DNA from: Podocnemis expansa
Lineage: Eukaryota > Chordata > Testudines > Podocnemididae
Direction of reading: 5' to 3'
Assembly (NCBI GenBank): GCA_007922195.1
Contig: ML682123.1
Coordinates: forward strand, 1,228,311 to 1,292,310
DNA: 64,000 bases
The stretch's first letter is position 1. Every line of letters begins with the position of its first letter. The position numbers were made by a program, and so were the translations under genes. Under the pieces are notes generated by a model that saw nothing but the letters and a program-made list of their open reading frames with translations, searched no databases and had not been told where the DNA came from. This document shows, in pieces, positions 47,750-58,607 of the stretch.

Positions 47750-50700
47750 AAAATACCAGTCCTGGATTGTATATGAGATTTTCATTCCCTCTCCCAACTG
47801 CATACTTCTTGCAGTCTTTCCACTCCATGGGCACTGGAACATAGGGCTCAGCCTTCTCTGCAAAGCATTGAGGAAGTAGAAATGACTTGATTTCAAAGGA
47901 GATGAAAGCAAACAGTTCCAGTGGGCAGAGCTAGGACAGTCTAAGTTGCCCTGGGAATTGATAGGAAGCACACACTGTCAACAGCATTTTCTGACATTTG
48001 GGGACATTGTGGGAAATCCCCCTTCCTGTTTAGTATCAAAAACATTTCACTGGTATTTCAGTCATGCCGAGAGTTCTAGCTGCTGTTGGGGCCTCTTGTG
48101 TCTGTACAGTCTGATACATGGAGACAGACAAATAATCAGGCCAAGAAGGGATGGAAGGGGAAAGTCAAGTGACTTGTCCAAAGTCGCAGGAGGTCACTGA
48201 TGTTGCTGGGAAGGGCCCACACATCTCCTGACACCCAGTCCAGTGCTCTTGATCCTAGCCCCACATGACCTTATGGTCATCATTGGGTCAAAAAACAGTG
48301 CTGGAGTAAGCTGGCAACTTCATCTGACGTCAGTTGCCATGCTTCCATCAGCGGCGATTTTTGGCCTCTAATATTTCACTTGGCAGAAAAGAAATGGGAA
48401 ACTCTTCCAGGTAGCTTGACTTATCCTATTGCCAACAACTTGTGTGGTTTTTAATTGTCATCCATTACTCAAAGCCAGTCGAAATTCTGTGTTCAAAATA
48501 AATATAGCTTGGAATTTAAGAAGTTGCTCCATAGAATGAAATAAGACAGAGTGCTGTTGCTACTTTATTTCTTTAGTTTTAGGATTTTAAAATCCCAATC
48601 TCATGCTTTGATGACAAGCTGTGAGGCAGTGAAAAGAGGAAAGAAAAGCAAGGGCTGTTTACAATGGTGTCCTGACCAACCCACCACTTGGATAAAGGCA
48701 ACCTGGGAGCCCTGCACATTAACCAGTTCTTCATTCTTTGGTCTAAACTAGAACCCCTGCAATACTGCAAATCTCTTCCAGTCTGAGGTGACTGCATGTC
48801 TGTGGTAAGTAAAGTGATGCCATAGACATCCCAAGGACATGCCAACTGTGCCTTCCTTGTACCTTTATGATATTTAACTTAAGGTGTTTGGAAAACTTCA
48901 GGTGTTCCTCATAGAAAGTAAAGGGAAAACATTAGGAAATCCTAAAGTTATTTTTTGTCACACAAATCCAAAAAGCTTAAGGAAGGGGTTACATATAGCT
49001 TCACTTAGACTCCCTTATTCATGCACATGGATTTTGGTTACTACTCAAGTTGGGCCTAAATCCTAGGGCCCACCCAAAGCCATTTCTGCCTCTTCTTCTC
49101 TGTATTGCTATGTGTGCTGTGGCTCTTCAGCTTTTTTCTCCCTCCATGCACTGCTACGTACAGCACCTAGTTCTGGAACATAATTATTGGCACTCTTCCA
49201 AACTCAAAATAAGCAATTCAGCACGTGCCTCACTTCATGATGTGCCTCAACAATCCAAAATGCCCGTAGAAAGCAGGACACATGCACCGCTGCTATCCAC
49301 TCCTACACCATATACAGCTTGTCTGCTCCTTGACTCCTTCTGCGTCCTCAGCGATTGACTGGCTGGCAGATCTTCTCTCAACTCCTTCTTCATTGTTGAC
49401 CCAAACCCACAGCAACAGCCTCTGAAGCTGCTCAGTCTGGTTCTGGCTGGGGCCCAGAGACTGTCCATTGGTGAGGGTGGGAGCTGGCCCTGACCCCAAA
49501 CTGGAGGCCTGGCTCTGCCCCTGTTGGCCCTACCTCTGGGGTCCAATGAAGGTGCAGTGGGCAGAGCCAATATAGGTGTCAGCAAAGGCTGCCAACCCTC
49601 CCCCCCCACACTTTAATTTTATAATGTTTTAAACATATTTCACAGACCTCAACTTATAGCACTCTTCTAACTTTTTAATTGTGAAGCAAGAAACCATCTT
49701 GATATTTTCTGTTCTCCCAGTATTTCTCCAGAGAAAATGGTGGCACTGGCTTTATTTACAAAGTAGACCAGGATCATCTCTCAAAACTTCGGCTGAGCCC
49801 CCTTCAGTGCACAATTTGTATGTTACAGTGTCCTAGGTATGACTTCCATCTGTCCAGCACCAATTTCTACCTGCCCCACTTAATCTCTATTGGAATCAAT
49901 GAGCTTCTGCCACAACCCACTTGTCTGAGATGTGGGTTGTGCTGCAAAAGTGATGTCTATTTGTCCTAAGATCTACATCCATGCACCTGTGAAATATGAT
50001 CTATATACGTTTCTTCTATTCATTTTTGCACTGTGATTGTATGATTTGATGTCAGTTATGCCATGCAAGTTTCCTTTATGAATGCTCATAACATATTTGG
50101 CATGATTACTATGGTATCAGGCTTCCTGCAGCATTGTGTATGTGTGCCCATGTGAAGCAGGTTACATGGCTCAAGGGGGAGGAGATAACAAAGACAATGT
50201 AAATTGAGAGCTCTGGCTCAGATGGATAAAGGGATCACTTCCCCCCAGGAAAGGGAGGAGGCTGAGAGGAGACTGAAAACAAAGACAGATGCTTAGTGCT
50301 GCTCCAGGCTTTTTGCCAGAGACGCTCCATCTTGAAACATCTACAAGAAGAACTGGGCCCTGTCTAGAAATAGAAAAAGAATGGCTGTAAACCATCACAG
50401 CCAAACCTGTGTGGTGAGATGAGCATAATTGTAATAATGAACATGAGTCCATGGAGGTTGTTGAAGGGCTCCAATCTCTGTAGGACAGGGGTTCCCATTG
50501 TGGGAGCTGGGGAATGAGGGTGTTTTCTTGCAGACCATCCCTTATGTGCCTAGTGGGCACACCCCTGCTGCATAGAACTTATTACATGCATGAAGCTGGT
50601 ATGGACTGACATAGGAGTGTGTGGTCACCTGACAAAGCAGGGTAAGTTGGGGTTCAGGAGCGGGGATTGGGGATCACAGCAGTATGCAGGACTGGATCCA

Positions 50701-51650
50701 GGGAACAACCTGTCACACCATTGTATTGGATGCTGACCTGCCGTGGCCACCAGCCTCTTGGGGCATCTCAGACTCCAACAATTCATCCTGAAAACCTGGG
50801 CTGGCCACACCGTGAAGTGGAACAGAATTGACATGCAGTGAATAAGTAACCCAGCAGTTCTGACTCACAGATCTCCTCCTTGCTCTAACCCACTGGACAC
50901 CAATCCCATCCCAGAGCAAAAATCTTTGATCTAAAGTAGGGTAAAGACAGGAAGGAGAAGGGGGGCAATGGACATGCTTTCATAGTCAGGAAGGCATTCC
51001 AGTTTATCTGTGAGAGAACTGCCATGGCTCAGAAGAAAATAAAACTATGTGCTGTGAGCAAAGATGCCTGGGACTGTGTCCAAACCCAAAGAACTGTGCC
51101 TAGCTATAAAGAGTCTGAGCCAAGGAAATGCATGTGGGTTCATTGGCTATTTTGTCTAGAGCTGTGTACTTCTTGTGTTAGTAAGCACAGTTGAGTGATC
51201 TGGGCACTGGACCCTGGATTCCTGCCACCCAAAGACTCATTCTCCATGCCCAGCACAGATAAGGCTGGTTTCTCACTGTGGATGTCTTATCTGCCTGATT
51301 CCAATTCCCCCGAGTATCTAGGGAGGGAAGAAAGAGAAGGCAAAGATACGAATGTGGGATGGGGGAATTATACACAGTCATTGCAGGGTGTTATTAAGGA
51401 AATGGATGCCAGTAGCTTCACCAATGGTTCTCAAGCTCCACCCACACTCCTGAAACAGCCCTGCTAGACACAGCAATGGTTATGAATTTCACCAGTCCCA
51501 CTATTCAGCTCACCATCTGTAGGTTCCAGGGTTAAAACTTCCCATTGATCTGAATGGGGAGTCTCAGGATCAAATGCAGCAGTTCAGGCTAGATGGGTCT
51601 GGGAGGGTGAAGGGCTGGATCCTCCTCTTATTCACTAGCCCAATTCCTAC
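47750..51650. other. No recognised feature
   Basis: Searched for further protease exons (AAHC, GDIAL, CWVTGWG, GDSGG words) on both strands downstream of the orphan exon at 51.7 kb and found none. No repeats I can name. Confidence 0.35.
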
Positions 51651-51726
51651 TCCTACTAGCTTTTTTCACTCTCTTCCCTCCCTGTGGGAGGTGGGGTCCA
51701 ATCTCCCACCTCAACCCCATGTTTAC

Positions 51727-51832
51727 TCTGTGCCAGGATCAATGCCAGCAGTACTATGGCAAGTGGGGAGCAGAGATGCCTCCTGATCCAGCCTCGCTTG
51801 GCTCTGTCTTGGGAAAACCCAGCTGCTTCCAT
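51727..51832 (-). pseudogene. Orphan first exon related to protease-homolog exon 1
   Basis: From ATG 51832-51830 the frame reads 35 codons, ending CSPLAIVLLALILAQ at a GTAAAC donor in phase 1. Exon 1 of the left gene ends [15 protein letters not shown] in the same phase, and nearby intron sequence is also alike (for example GGAGATTGG and GGAGACCCG words). The start codon of the left gene corresponds to AGG here; the upstream ATG would give a basic N-terminus (RAKRGWIRRHL) before the hydrophobic stretch, as in a signal anchor. No partner exons are nearby. It could be a gene-duplicate relic or a distant alternative first exon. Confidence 0.5.
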
Positions 51833-52329
51833 TACTCTGACCAAAGTCCAGGTGGAGAAGAAATGCTCTTTTAGGGCTGGTTTGACATACAAAGCTGCTG
51901 ACTCTGCTCTCCTCAGATCTGCAGCGAATAGATGTGACATTCTCTGATGCACCACTTAAGGGAAGAAACTCTGCCAAATTCAGCATGTGAACAGAGTGTG
52001 ACAGTTCTCAGTCTGCTCTGCCAGGAACACCTCCTCTTGATTTCTAATAAAACGAAACAAAATAGAACATAACCAACAGACGAGAAGTCAGGGGTGATGT
52101 TTACTTCCCTATTTTGTAGGCAGTTGAGTGTGTCAAGAAAAGATGGCCAAGCACATAAAGCTAACATGGGGCTGAGGCTAGCAAGGTGATTAGAGGAAGG
52201 CTGTCAGAGAGTTTACATTATAATGGGAGTTCTAATAAGGGGACACATATGTTATAAGGTGAGAAAGCACCCCTGTTATCATCCAGGCGGGCTTCCTGTA
52301 CAACAATAGCCATTGAGCTGCCCCTAAAT

Positions 52330-54480
52330 AACTCCTAGAGCAGATCTTTTAAAAGACCACCTAGTATGGAATTAAAAATTTTTGGCAATGGAAAATCCAT
52401 TGTGACCTTTGGTAAAACGCTTCCAATGCTTAATTTAATTTACACCATATTTTCACTCTCAATTTATCTAGCTTTTCCTTGCAGCCAGTGTATGGTGTGA
52501 GACCTTTCTCTGTTATATTGAAAAGCCCACTATGACATATTTGTTCGCCAGATAAGACTGTGTAGACCATGATCGTCACCCCTTGCCCTTCTTTTTCTTA
52601 AGATACAAACAGATTTTGATCCCTGAATCTATCTTTCTAAGGCAGGTTTCTAATAATTAATTATTCTTAGAGGTCTACTCTGAACTCTTTCCAATTTATC
52701 AACTTCCTACTTTAGTTGTTGGCACCAGCAATGGACACAGGATGCCAGTCACAGTTGCACCAGTGCCAAATCTAGAGGTAAAATAACCTTTCTGCTACAA
52801 GTCCAGAGTCCCTTATCTAAGAATCTCAGGATAACAGGAGCCATTTTTACCACAGTGTCATGCTGTTTGCTCATGTGGAGGTGATTATCATGACAATCCC
52901 CAAATCTTCTTCAAAGTGTCTGCACCCAAGGAGAGATTCTCCCAGCCTGCGAGACTGGCCAACATTCATTGTTCCTGCATTGAACCTTTATCTTTAGCCA
53001 CATTAACTCATTAGGTATTTCTACACTGGGGCTTTAAGTCAACTTAAGAGCCCTTAAGTTGACTTAAATAAAGCCTCGTCTATATTTAGAAAACATTAAG
53101 TTGACTTAAGCAAGTGCTTAAGTCGACTGACTATATCTCCTGTGCTGTAAGTCACCTTAAGCTTTTAAGATGACTTTACAGGGCAGGCCCCATCCCCTTC
53201 CTCCCTGGTAGGTGTGATAGGGTTGGGGCCTGATCTGGCCAGGGGCCTCTTCCGGCTTCAGCCCTGTGGTGAGGAGCTGGGGCCAGATTGGCTCCCAGAC
53301 CTTCACTGCAGGGGCAGGGACTGGCAGCCAGTTGTCGCAGCCTTCAAAGAGGAGCTGAGACCAGATGGGGCTCTCAGCCCCTCTTTGCAGATTGTGGGGG
53401 CTAGGAGCCTGCTGGGAGTCCATCTGGCTCCCAGAGGCTTGCACTGTCCAGCCAGCAGCTAGGAGTCTGGTCAATTTCACAGACTCGGGGCCTGTAAAAC
53501 TGACCAGCTCCATACTTCTAGCTGTTGGCTGGCCAGCACAAACCTCTGGGAGCCAGATGGGCTCCTAGCAGGCTCCTAGCCCCATCAGTCTACAACGAGG
53601 GGCTGAAAGCCCCATCTGGCTCCTAGCCCCTCTCTGTGGTTGGCCTGGGCCGCCTTGCCAGCAGCCAGGGGCACAGGGACCTGACATCACCCCTGACCAC
53701 TTGCCATGTTGGGTCCCTGGGGCCCTGGCCGCCAGCGAGCAGCCAGGGGCAATGTTGGGTCCTGGGTCCCTGGCTGCTCGTGAGCAGCCAGGGTGGTGTC
53801 AGGTCCCATGCCCCTGGCAGGAAGTTCAGAAACCTGGTCCATTTCACAGAAGTGAAATGGACCAGGCTGCAGAATCCAGCACTCCACAGCCTGGTCAATT
53901 TCACACCTGTGAAACTGACTGGTCTGCGGAGCCTCCTGCCCTGATACATGAGGGGGGACAAATCTGGCCTCTGGTCACTTGTCAGGGCTGGCAGGAGCCG
54001 CGTTTAAGCCCCCACTGCAAGTAAAGTCAGGCCCCTAGCCCCTCTTTGCTGGCCCTGGCAGAGAGGAGCTGGAAGCTGGACCCAGCTCCCAGCTCCTCTT
54101 TAGAGGGTAGGAGCCAGATCAGCTCCAGTTCAGATTGGCCCCTGGAGCCCACTGGGCTCAGGGTACCAGATCTGGACTAGGGGGTGGAGTAGGAGGAGGG
54201 GTGCCATGGGTATGTCTGGTCCCTGTCTACATAAACATACCCTGAAGTCAACTTAACAATGTTGACTTAAAGTCAACTTTGTGAAGTCGACTTCCAGTTC
54301 TCCCCCCAATGTAGACATAGCCATTGTGTTTGCTTATATCATTTCAGAATATAGTCCACATCACTGTGTATCAATAACACATCCTCTTCATTATTTGCTC
54401 CTCTACAATTTTTGTCATCTGCAAACTTTATCAATGATGATTTTATGTTTTCTTCCAGGTCATTGATAAAAATGCTACTA
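52330..54480 (-). mobile_element. CR1 LINE fragment split by a DNA element
   Basis: CR1 sequence in reverse (ACCACAGTGTCATGCTG, CCCCAAATCTTCTTC) reaches 53012 and resumes at 54323 with CATCTGCAAACTTTATCAAT and TTCCAGGTCATTGATAAAAA. The minus frame at about 54480-54400 shows the RT end INDLEENIKSSLIKFADD. Confidence 0.75.
53013..54322. mobile_element. Terminal-inverted-repeat element (AAGTTGACTTAA type)
   Basis: Ends AGGTATTTCTACACT and AATGTAGACATAGCC, flanked by ATT (53010-53012 and 54323-54325). Shoulders are repeated TTAAGTTGACTTAA. The core is GC-rich with repeated CTGGTCAATTTCACA and GTGAAATGGACCAG words. It interrupts a CR1, giving a clean empty-site comparison. Confidence 0.85.
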
Positions 54481-54489
54481 AACATTGAT

Positions 54490-54880
54490 AAAAATGCTAC
54501 TAAAATGTTGATAAATGAAAATAATGCATGCTGGAAAATGTAATCCGAGTTATCTGTACAGAATGATTGGATCAATATTAGCTATTACTATTGAAGAAAG
54601 ATATCATGGTATCTTCATAGGCTGTTGTCTGAAAACATTCACTCAATGTGCAGTGCCAGTCAGAAAAAGCAAACTGAATGTTGGAAACCATTAAGAAAGG
54701 GGCAGAAAATATCAAAACACTGTCATATAATCCATGGGACACTGATTGCTTGAATACTGAGTGCAGATCTAATTGCCATACCTTAACAAAAGGTATATTG
54801 GGATTGGAAAAGTTACAGAGAAGAGCAACTAATATGCCACATGAGGGAGTGGAAGGGGAGACTGGGCAAGCAGGACCCTA
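54490..54880 (+). mobile_element. CR1 LINE fragment
   Basis: Shows ATTCACTCAATGTGCAGTG, TTGGAAACCATTAAGAAAGG, TATTGGGATTGGAAAAG and AGAGCAACTAATATG, the CR1 region downstream of the RT core. Confidence 0.75.
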
Positions 54881-54959
54881 GGTAACAGGAGTTGGGGTGA
54901 AGCCTCAGATATCTTCACTAGCTGATTCCACCAGGGCTCTGCAGAGGCAAGGTCTGGTT

Positions 54960-55200
54960 CCACTCACAGATTCTAATATAAGAAGAGACCAATATATTCG
55001 TCTAGTCTGACTGCCTGCACATTGCAGACCACAGAACCTCACCCACCCCCACTTGCAATAAACCTTTAACCTATGACTGAATTATTAAAGTCCTCACATC
55101 CTGGTTTAAAGACTTTAAAGTACAGAGAATCCACCCACAAGTGGAGCCATGCCCCACTCTACACAGGAAAGTGAAAAACCACTCAGAGCTCTTTCTGAAG
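54960..55200 (-). mobile_element. CR1 LINE 3' fragment
   Basis: Contains CGTCTAGTCTGACTGCC, CAGAACCTCACCC and GACTTTAAAGTACAGAGAAT, colinear with 27786-28000. Confidence 0.75.
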
Positions 55201-55204
55201 GTGT

Positions 55205-56575
55205 CATTTGGTTACAAAACCAGAGGATGAAATTGAAACTGAGTGGAGAGCTTCCTTCCTTCTGCCTCTAGGCAGAGAGACCCACAGAGAGCAAGGGAAG
55301 CAAAGTGGAAGAAACAAAGGCAAACAAAGAATTAACCTTGGAGCCTGCCCGCGAGTCTTGTCACCAGGGTAAGCTGGAGAAACAGAGCTGGGAAGGGGTA
55401 ACCCAGAGCTGGGGTGGCAGGGGTCTGTGGGTTGGCTTGAACAGCACTGAGAGAGCTGCAGGGAGAGGGATGTACAGTTGGAATGGCAGGAGATGTGGGT
55501 TGGGGCTGAAGGATACCACTAGAGCTAACATCCATGTCTGACTCATGCATGCCTAAGGCAGCCCACCTGAAAATGCCGAGGTTGGAGCAGGTTGTAAAAA
55601 TGAGAGCAGATTCTCCCAGGACTGGTGGGTAACACTACAGTTAGATTCACCTCCCAGAGACAAACAGGGCTTCTGATCCCCACCCTATCCCTCACTCACC
55701 CAGTTATCCAGCTAAAACAAAAAATTACACAGCCATGGACTGAAATGCAGCAAAGTTATATTTTATATTGGCTTCTTGATAACTAGTGTGAGGGATCAGA
55801 AGCATTGTTTGTGGCTGGTTGGGAAGCCTGACCTCAGCTTCACCTATCTGTGCTGGGAGAATCTGCTTTATTTTTGCAGCCTGTCCTGACCTAGCTACTT
55901 TACAGTAGGCAAAGACACATCATAACATGATCAAAGCAATCAGGTACAGACTAATGACTTTAAAGTCCATATGTATCAGATTTTCAGCAGTACTGGAGTT
56001 TGCAAACTTGTTCAGTTCCTCTGGTGTACACCCAGGTCCTGGATGGGTCTTCGTATTTTGTTTCACAGCTTCCGTTGTAGACAAACTGATCTCGAGATAG
56101 GAAGTAGAATGAAGACTGGATAGAGAGGCAGAAGTTGAATTTTATGGTCTGTTGTATGCCTTGTTTCAAACACAAGCCCACAGCATACGGGTGGGGAAAG
56201 GCATCAGTTTTCCCCCTGACCACAGGTATGATCCTACACTTTCTCACAGATGGATGCCATCCTGGATTCTTTTCCTGGGCTTATTGTACCACTGAGGCCC
56301 TCAATAAGTCATCACTAATCTGCTTGTGGGGTGGGGAGGGAGTGTTACTCAGTGGCACTGCACCAGTGTTTGAAGACAGACCTAGCAAACGCCTCCATCC
56401 AGGGCTGGCACAACATGGTAAGCATTGCAGGAGGGCGCTGACATTTGAGGGGTGCCAAAATGTGCTGCGCTGCTGACATCTCTCGTCTGCCCGACTGTAA
56501 TCAATCTGCCAGGGCACTAGCAATCTTCCGTGCTGCAGGGGGTGCCAGAAAGCCTAGCGCTGGTGCTGCCTTCAT
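55205..56575. other. No recognised feature
   Basis: Unassigned sequence; no convincing exon. Confidence 0.3.
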
Positions 56576-56580
56576 CACTT

Positions 56581-57570
56581 AGGCTATGTCCACAAGCAAA
56601 GGCTTATTTCAAAATAAGTCATTTCAAAATAAAAGCCTCATTTCAAAATGACATATTTAAAAATATTGTTTTTTTTATTTTGAAATAAGGGACACCCTGA
56701 AATCGAAATAGCATGTCCTGCGTATGGACATGCCATTTTGATTCAGGAGAGGTGCAGCATGGAAGGTGTGGCAACATGGCCCCCGGCGGGGGGGGTAGTG
56801 TAGGGAGGGAGTCTGGGGCACCCTGAGCGGGCAGGCTATGCTGCCCAGGGCTGCCCTGAAACCCGGTGAGGGGGGGCAGCGCTAGTCTCTCCTGCTGACC
56901 CCACTCCAGGCAGCTGCCTGGAGCTGGGGTGGTAGGGAGAGCCAGGTGCTGCAGCTCCCCCCTGCCGGACTGCTTCCTGCTCTGCCCCACTGCCCGCATT
57001 CTCCCAGCCCCGGCAGGGGAGAGAGTGGGGGTGCTGGGAGAAGGAGCTGGGTGCCCCACTCCCCTAACCCCTGGCCAGCCTGCGCTTCTCTGGCTGCTTC
57101 CAGGCAGCCAGGGATGGGGTGCCCTGGCTGCCCTGCTAGGGAGCGGGGCAGCTGACTAAGCTGCCTGGGATATATCCTGCCACCCCCTGCCCCCAGCAAG
57201 GGGAAGTGGCAGGGAAGCCGGCTGGGGTGTCGGCCACCCCTTGCACCTCCGCTCAGCACCCTTGCCAGAGTGCTGATCCCTTGCCAGGGTGCTGAAGAGC
57301 GGGGTGGGACCTTCCTCCTAGGGTGCCATGCACCCTGGGAGGAAGGTCAAGCATTATTTCAAAATAATGGTTGTTTTGAAATAAGCATGTCCGAACAGCA
57401 TTATTTTGAAACGACTAGTTTTGAAATAACCACCGTTTCAAAACAAAAGAGGTTTAAGCTGTTTTGAAACAGCAGCTCTTATTTTAAAATGATGGGCTCT
57501 GTCATTTCAAAATTATAAAACGTCTTGTGGACTAAAACTTTTTATTTTGAAATAACAACTGTTATTTAGA
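56581..57570. mobile_element. Terminal-inverted-repeat element, degraded right end
   Basis: Left end AGGCTATGTCCACAAG with TTATTTCAAAATAAG shoulders. The GC-rich core includes the hairpin at 57309-57347, and the right shoulder is TTTTGAAATAA-type. The right terminus cannot be fixed. Confidence 0.65.
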
Positions 57571-57574
57571 GTGC

Positions 57575-58340
57575 AAGGACAATAATACACATACATAATA
57601 TTATTATACATAGCAAATTAAAACCTTGGCCAGTGGTATACAACATGGTCTAGCTTGTAAGAATCATTGCAATTTGTCGTATTGGTGTAAAAGAATGCTT
57701 TTAAAAAATGCTGTGAGAAAATGAAGGCCTAAGAGACTTCTAACTGGTGCCTCTTTGTACCCCTCTGGTCCAGACACTAAGCATCCTTGACATATACCAT
57801 CCTGCCTTATCATGCTGGTATAAGCTGCCTCAATCCTGTTGTTATCATTTTGTTATGTGAGATTCTTACCCCTCCTGACTCTGGTCCTGTTTATGGAATA
57901 ATGTTAGCCTACGCCAATAAGAAAATCTTTTTTACTGTTACTTCATGTATATGTATATATGTTGATGTTGCTGATAAGCTATAAAAGATTCTGTAATGCA
58001 TTATAGGGGCGGAGACCAGCATCTAACTGCTCTCTCCCCACTAGTATTTCTGTAATAAATCTCTTAAGCTTTGATACTGCACTCAAGTTTATATTTAAGC
58101 TGTATTTTTCTACACCATTGGTAAATAAATCATATGACAATCGTAATTCAGTTTTGAGACATGAGGTGATGCTATCTCAGTGGAAGGACAGTCAGAGACC
58201 TGCTTCACCCCATTCTGTCCACTAGACCCCAGTCCCCTCCCAGAAATAGCATCCAAGGGTCCTGGTTCCCAGATTCCTGCTCTAACATCTCAATCCTGGT
58301 GCTCTCATGTGCTAGATCCGGAACCAGTGGATCTTACCAA
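57575..58340. other. Upstream flank of the RNF112-like gene
   Basis: Should contain an upstream exon or promoter of the plus-strand gene. A possible acceptor (CTCATGTGCTAG, about 58314) precedes the coding start. No promoter element was placed with confidence. Confidence 0.3.
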
Positions 58341-58358
58341 GCCTGTAGATTTGGAGGA

Positions 58359-58607
58359 ATGGAGCTGCTCCGAGAGGATGTCACTTGCTCCATCTGCTTG
58401 CAGGTCTTCAACAACCCCGTCTCCATTGAATGTGGCCACAACTTCTGCCAGGACTGCCTCTCGGCTCACTGGAGCAGGGTCTCTGCTCGGCCATATCGCT
58501 GCCCTGAGTGCCGGGCTCACTGCTCCAGGGGCAGGATGATCCTGGATACACGTGTCAGAAACCTAGTAAAGAAAATCACTGAGCAGCTGCAGGAGGAGAC
58601 AGAGCCG
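58359..58607 (+). CDS. RNF112-like exon: RING finger
   Basis: 83 codons, MELLREDVTCSICLQVF to QLQEETEP, with all eight zinc ligands present. Donor GTGAGA. In-frame sequence continues upstream to 58299, so an earlier ATG (58299) is possible if the exon is longer. Confidence 0.88.
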
